Below, piece by piece: positions 61,604-64,000 of a stretch of 64,000 nucleotides of DNA (the first letter of the stretch is position 1; each line of letters starts with the position of its first letter). The stretch comes from Planctomycetota bacterium (GTDB lineage: Bacteria; Planctomycetota; UBA1135), in NCBI GenBank assembly GCA_021776795.1, contig JAJFFC010000005.1, positions 124,001 through 188,000 on the forward strand, in the 5' to 3' direction. The notes below the pieces were generated by a model. That model was given only the letters and a program-made list of their open reading frames with translations. It was not told where the DNA came from and searched no databases. Made by a program: the position numbers and the translations under genes.

Positions 61604-62988
61604 GTGATTCCCCCTACCGAGGCCGACGCGACCGCGATCGGCGTGACTATCGTGATCGCGACCAACGTGGTCGGGATTCACATGATCGTGATTCTCACGG
61701 CGGCTCGCGCGATCAGGATTATCCGCCTCGCGATGGCGGGCAACGGCACTTTCGTGATCACCGCCCACGCGATGAGGCACGAGAATATCGTCAACCAGCC
61801 ATCCCCGTGTCCGCGCGTCAGGAACCGTGGGTGGAGTTGCGCGGCCCCATGCGCGGGCCTCGCGTTTGGCACGATGACGTCGGTCAACGCAGTGATCGCC
61901 ACCCGGTAGGCACTCAAGTTGCGGTTTATGACCGCGATGGTGCCTTCCGCGGATGGGGACTGTGGCACCCGCATGCACGCATTGCGGTGCGCATGGTGAC
62001 TCATTTAGAAAAGCCACTCGAAGCCGAGGATTGGCAAGAGCGTGCGCGCGCAGCCATTGCCCGCCGACGCCTGGACCCGAGCATTCCTCTAGAGGTCTGT
62101 CGCATTTTCCATGCCGAGGGCGATGACTTCCCTGCTCTGGTGGTTGATCGTTACCAAGATGTTCTCGCGATTGAAATCTACGCCAGTGCCATGGTGCCTG
62201 TGTTGGAGAGCATTTTGCCCACCCTGCATGAGGAACTCGGCACCCAACATCATCGCATTTGTTTCGATGACAATAGTGCACGCGCAGAAGGGATTGAAGC
62301 CTTTGAAAAGCGCTCGGCAGGGTGTCCGCCGCGCTTGCAGTTTGAGGAGAACGGCCTGACCTATGAAGTCTTTTTGACGGAAGGGCACAAAACGGGTTTT
62401 TTCTGTGATCAGCGCGACAACCGTGCCCGCGTCGGTGACATCGTGCGCCGCTTAGTTGCCGCAGAGCGCCCGCCGCGCGTACTTGATATTTGCTCCTACA
62501 CCGGTGGCTTTGCCCTCAACGCAGCTGCGGCGGGTGCTAGCGAAGTACGCGGCATTGACCTAGACGAAAAGGCCGTCGAGCAAGCCAAGCGCAACGCCAA
62601 CCTGAATCAGCTCAAGCAGGTGAAGTTCACCCATGCCGATGCCTTTAGTTACCTTCGGCAGCTTGCACGCAATGGCGAGACCTATGACTTGATTATTGTC
62701 GACCCGCCCAAGTTCATTCCCAATCGCCGCGTTTGGGAAGAAGGCATTGCTCGATACCACGACATCAACAAACTCGCGATGCCCCTTCTGGCTGAGCACG
62801 GGCAACTATTGAGTTGTTCCTGTTCCGGATTGTTGGACTCACTCACCTTCCAACAAACCCTGCGTCGAGCAGCGCGATTGCGCCCGATGCGCATCTTGGC
62901 CGAAACCGGCGCGGGCCCCGATCACCCAGTGCGTTTGGATTTCCCCGAAGGCCGCTATCTGAAAGCGGTTTGGATGCAGGCGGATTAG
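61600..62988 (+). CDS. RlmI-like class I rRNA (cytosine-C5) methyltransferase with Arg/Asp-rich N-terminus
   Basis: The 462-residue product starts at the ATG at 61600. Residues 1-60 are a low-complexity run of Arg, Asp, His and Gly (RRDRDRRDYRDRDQRGRDS). A PUA domain (VGTQVAVYDRDGAFRGWGL), an EEHD-like region and the methyltransferase domain follow: VLDICSYTGGFALNAAAAGA, DLIIVDPPKFIPN and LSCSCSGLLD. The DPPKF motif and CSCSG are typical of RlmI. The basic-acidic tail may bind RNA. Confidence 0.9.
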   Translation: MSDSPYRGRRDRDRRDYRDRDQRGRDSHDRDSHGGSRDQDYPPRDGGQRHFRDHRPRDEAREYRQPAIPVSARQEPWVELRGPMRGPRVWHDDVGQRSDRHPVGTQVAVYDRDGAFRGWGLWHPHARIAVRMVTHLEKPLEAEDWQERARAAIARRRLDPSIPLEVCRIFHAEGDDFPALVVDRYQDVLAIEIYASAMVPVLESILPTLHEELGTQHHRICFDDNSARAEGIEAFEKRSAGCPPRLQFEENGLTYEVFLTEGHKTGFFCDQRDNRARVGDIVRRLVAAERPPRVLDICSYTGGFALNAAAAGASEVRGIDLDEKAVEQAKRNANLNQLKQVKFTHADAFSYLRQLARNGETYDLIIVDPPKFIPNRRVWEEGIARYHDINKLAMPLLAEHGQLLSCSCSGLLDSLTFQQTLRRAARLRPMRILAETGAGPDHPVRLDFPEGRYLKAVWMQAD

Positions 62989-64000
62989 AAGTCGACCACG
63001 TAGCCGACCAAGCGCGCCTTTTCCTCGCTGCCTTCTTGGGGGCGAATCAGTCGTAGGGCGAGAACTTCGTCATGGCCATCTCCATCGAGGTCGCGAATGG
63101 TCATGGCGTGAGGCGTGGTCCAATCGCTATCGAGCATCAATTCGACCACCGGTTTGCGTCCCTTGGTCATCGAAGTCATGGCTGAGGTTCGCCCGAGTGT
63201 CCATTGCGTAAGGGTTTCGACATCGATGTCGAACTCGCCTTCTCCACGGAGTGCATCCTGCAAGAACTTCTCGATTGCCCCATGCAGGACGGAATCGTCT
63301 GTGACTAGATTATGCCAAACGCGCAAGCGCCCATCTCCATCTAGAGTAACCAAATCGCTGCGCAGGCCATCGCCATCGAAGTCACAAGTGCGCACAATTT
63401 TTTGCCGCAGCGTACTTAACTCTTCCTTCTTGTCTTGGTAAATCGACAATAAACTGCCCCCCTTTAGGTGCGCCGTACGCTCGCGAAACGGACGGGTTTG
63501 GAAGCGCCCGTTGCCGCGGCCACGGAAAACCAGAAAGTCAAAGTCGATTTCTAGACTAAACAAGGCGGCCTTGAGCAGTTTGCCGATGCCTAGGTCTTCC
63601 ACGCGAACCATGACTAAGTCAGGAATGTCATCTTCATCGATGCGCGCAGGATAGACATAGACAACATTTCCGCGCAGTTTGAGGATTTGACCCTGGCGTT
63701 CTAAATCGATGCCCTGCTCGTCGGCAAGAAAGATGCGAATGCGACCGTCGGCCAAAACCATCAAGTCGATGGCACCATCTTGATTCAAGTCGCCCCACTT
63801 GTCCTGCACCAAAAAGCGCAAAGACGAGGCCAGATTGCCGAAGTCTAGGGAGAACTGCTTGAGCTCCGGCCGGAAACGGGTGAGATCAATCGTGCGCGTC
63901 GGTTCAGAGGGAAATCCACTACCCGAAATCAGGTATTGACGAATCGTCAAGCCATCGGAAATGCTGAGGTCTGGGCGACCATCGCCATTCATGTCTTCCG
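62985..64000 (-). CDS. FG-GAP/VCBS repeat protein (partial, N-terminus off right edge)
   Basis: The frame is open to the right edge on the minus strand. It contains calcium-binding FG-GAP repeats: DMNGDGRPDLS, DLNQDGAIDLMVLADG, DFDGDGLRSDLVTLDGDG and DLDGDGHDEVLALRL. These form beta-propeller blades in surface or secreted proteins. The window lacks the signal and first blades. It ends 4 bp into the RlmI-like gene end on the other strand. Confidence 0.85.
   Translation of the reverse strand, partial: EDMNGDGRPDLSISDGLTIRQYLISGSGFPSEPTRTIDLTRFRPELKQFSLDFGNLASSLRFLVQDKWGDLNQDGAIDLMVLADGRIRIFLADEQGIDLERQGQILKLRGNVVYVYPARIDEDDIPDLVMVRVEDLGIGKLLKAALFSLEIDFDFLVFRGRGNGRFQTRPFRERTAHLKGGSLLSIYQDKKEELSTLRQKIVRTCDFDGDGLRSDLVTLDGDGRLRVWHNLVTDDSVLHGAIEKFLQDALRGEGEFDIDVETLTQWTLGRTSAMTSMTKGRKPVVELMLDSDWTTPHAMTIRDLDGDGHDEVLALRLIRPQEGSEEKARLVGYVVDF

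Noticed and set aside
61604..61800. Short tandem-like CGTGAT/CGCGAC repeats as a CRISPR or satellite
   Set aside because: The pattern is codon-level repetition coding for Arg-Asp in the RlmI-like leader, with no spacer structure.

Overview
This 64 kb window is dense, roughly 58-60% GC bacterial chromosome with no IS element, phage or CRISPR array. The gene content points to Planctomycetota or a close relative: two DUF1573 lipoproteins, a secreted tripeptidyl-peptidase-II-like subtilase, SUMF1-type and helix-turn-helix/membrane-anchored proteins, an FG-GAP protein, few visible Shine-Dalgarno sites and many GTG/TTG starts. A WaaP-type kinase implies a Gram-negative LPS core. The phylum is inferred from gene content and was not tested by a search.

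Layout. 1-5144 (minus): LPS-core kinase and GT4 glycosyltransferase, then leucine-degradation enzymes (HMG-CoA lyase, methylglutaconyl-CoA hydratase-like) and an FMN-binding glutamate synthase-like protein cut by the left edge. 5240-7808 (plus): tandem glutamate dehydrogenase-family genes; the second lacks two of three active-site lysines. 7821-18361 (minus): nadK, dxs, prenyl synthase, xseB, xseA, three envelope proteins of unknown function, pabC and pabB. 18400-19347 (plus): a Xer recombinase facing tRNA-Glu. 19469-23919 (minus): EboE-like protein and the giant subtilase. 23949-42546 (minus): one long co-directional block holding a zinc-ribbon coiled-coil protein, rpoD, dnaG, rsmA, SUMF1 and HTH proteins, two CNNM/HlyC proteins, a histidine kinase, GspF, PilB, PilT, a second PilB and two DUF1573 lipoproteins. 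42567-51474: small lipoproteins, a thioredoxin-fold gene with an in-frame TGA, yebC, the rplM-rpsI operon, a Ski2-like helicase and an orphan anti-sigma-like zinc finger. 51471-61088 (minus): a ten-gene tryptophan catabolic operon. 61190-62988 (plus): EVE protein and RlmI-like methyltransferase. The right edge cuts an FG-GAP protein.

Two observations stand out. First, the TlpA-like gene at 43169-44164 reads WATW-TGA-GPC, so TGA sits where the first cysteine of the CGPC motif belongs. The frame stays open for 269 codons afterwards, and a bacterial SECIS-like hairpin with a GGTCG loop begins its loop 29 nt after the TGA. This is a probable selenoprotein. Second, the operon at 51471-61088 joins the top of the kynurenine pathway (tryptophan 2,3-dioxygenase, kynurenine formamidase) to a 2-aminophenol meta-cleavage module (AmnA/AmnB-like dioxygenase, aminomuconate-semialdehyde dehydrogenase, RidA-type deaminase). 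No kynureninase or classical hydroxylase is visible. The middle steps may belong to a luciferase-like monooxygenase, an atypical SDR and a divergent asparaginase-II-like hydrolase, all in the same transcription unit. That would be a tryptophan degradation route I do not recognise as described.
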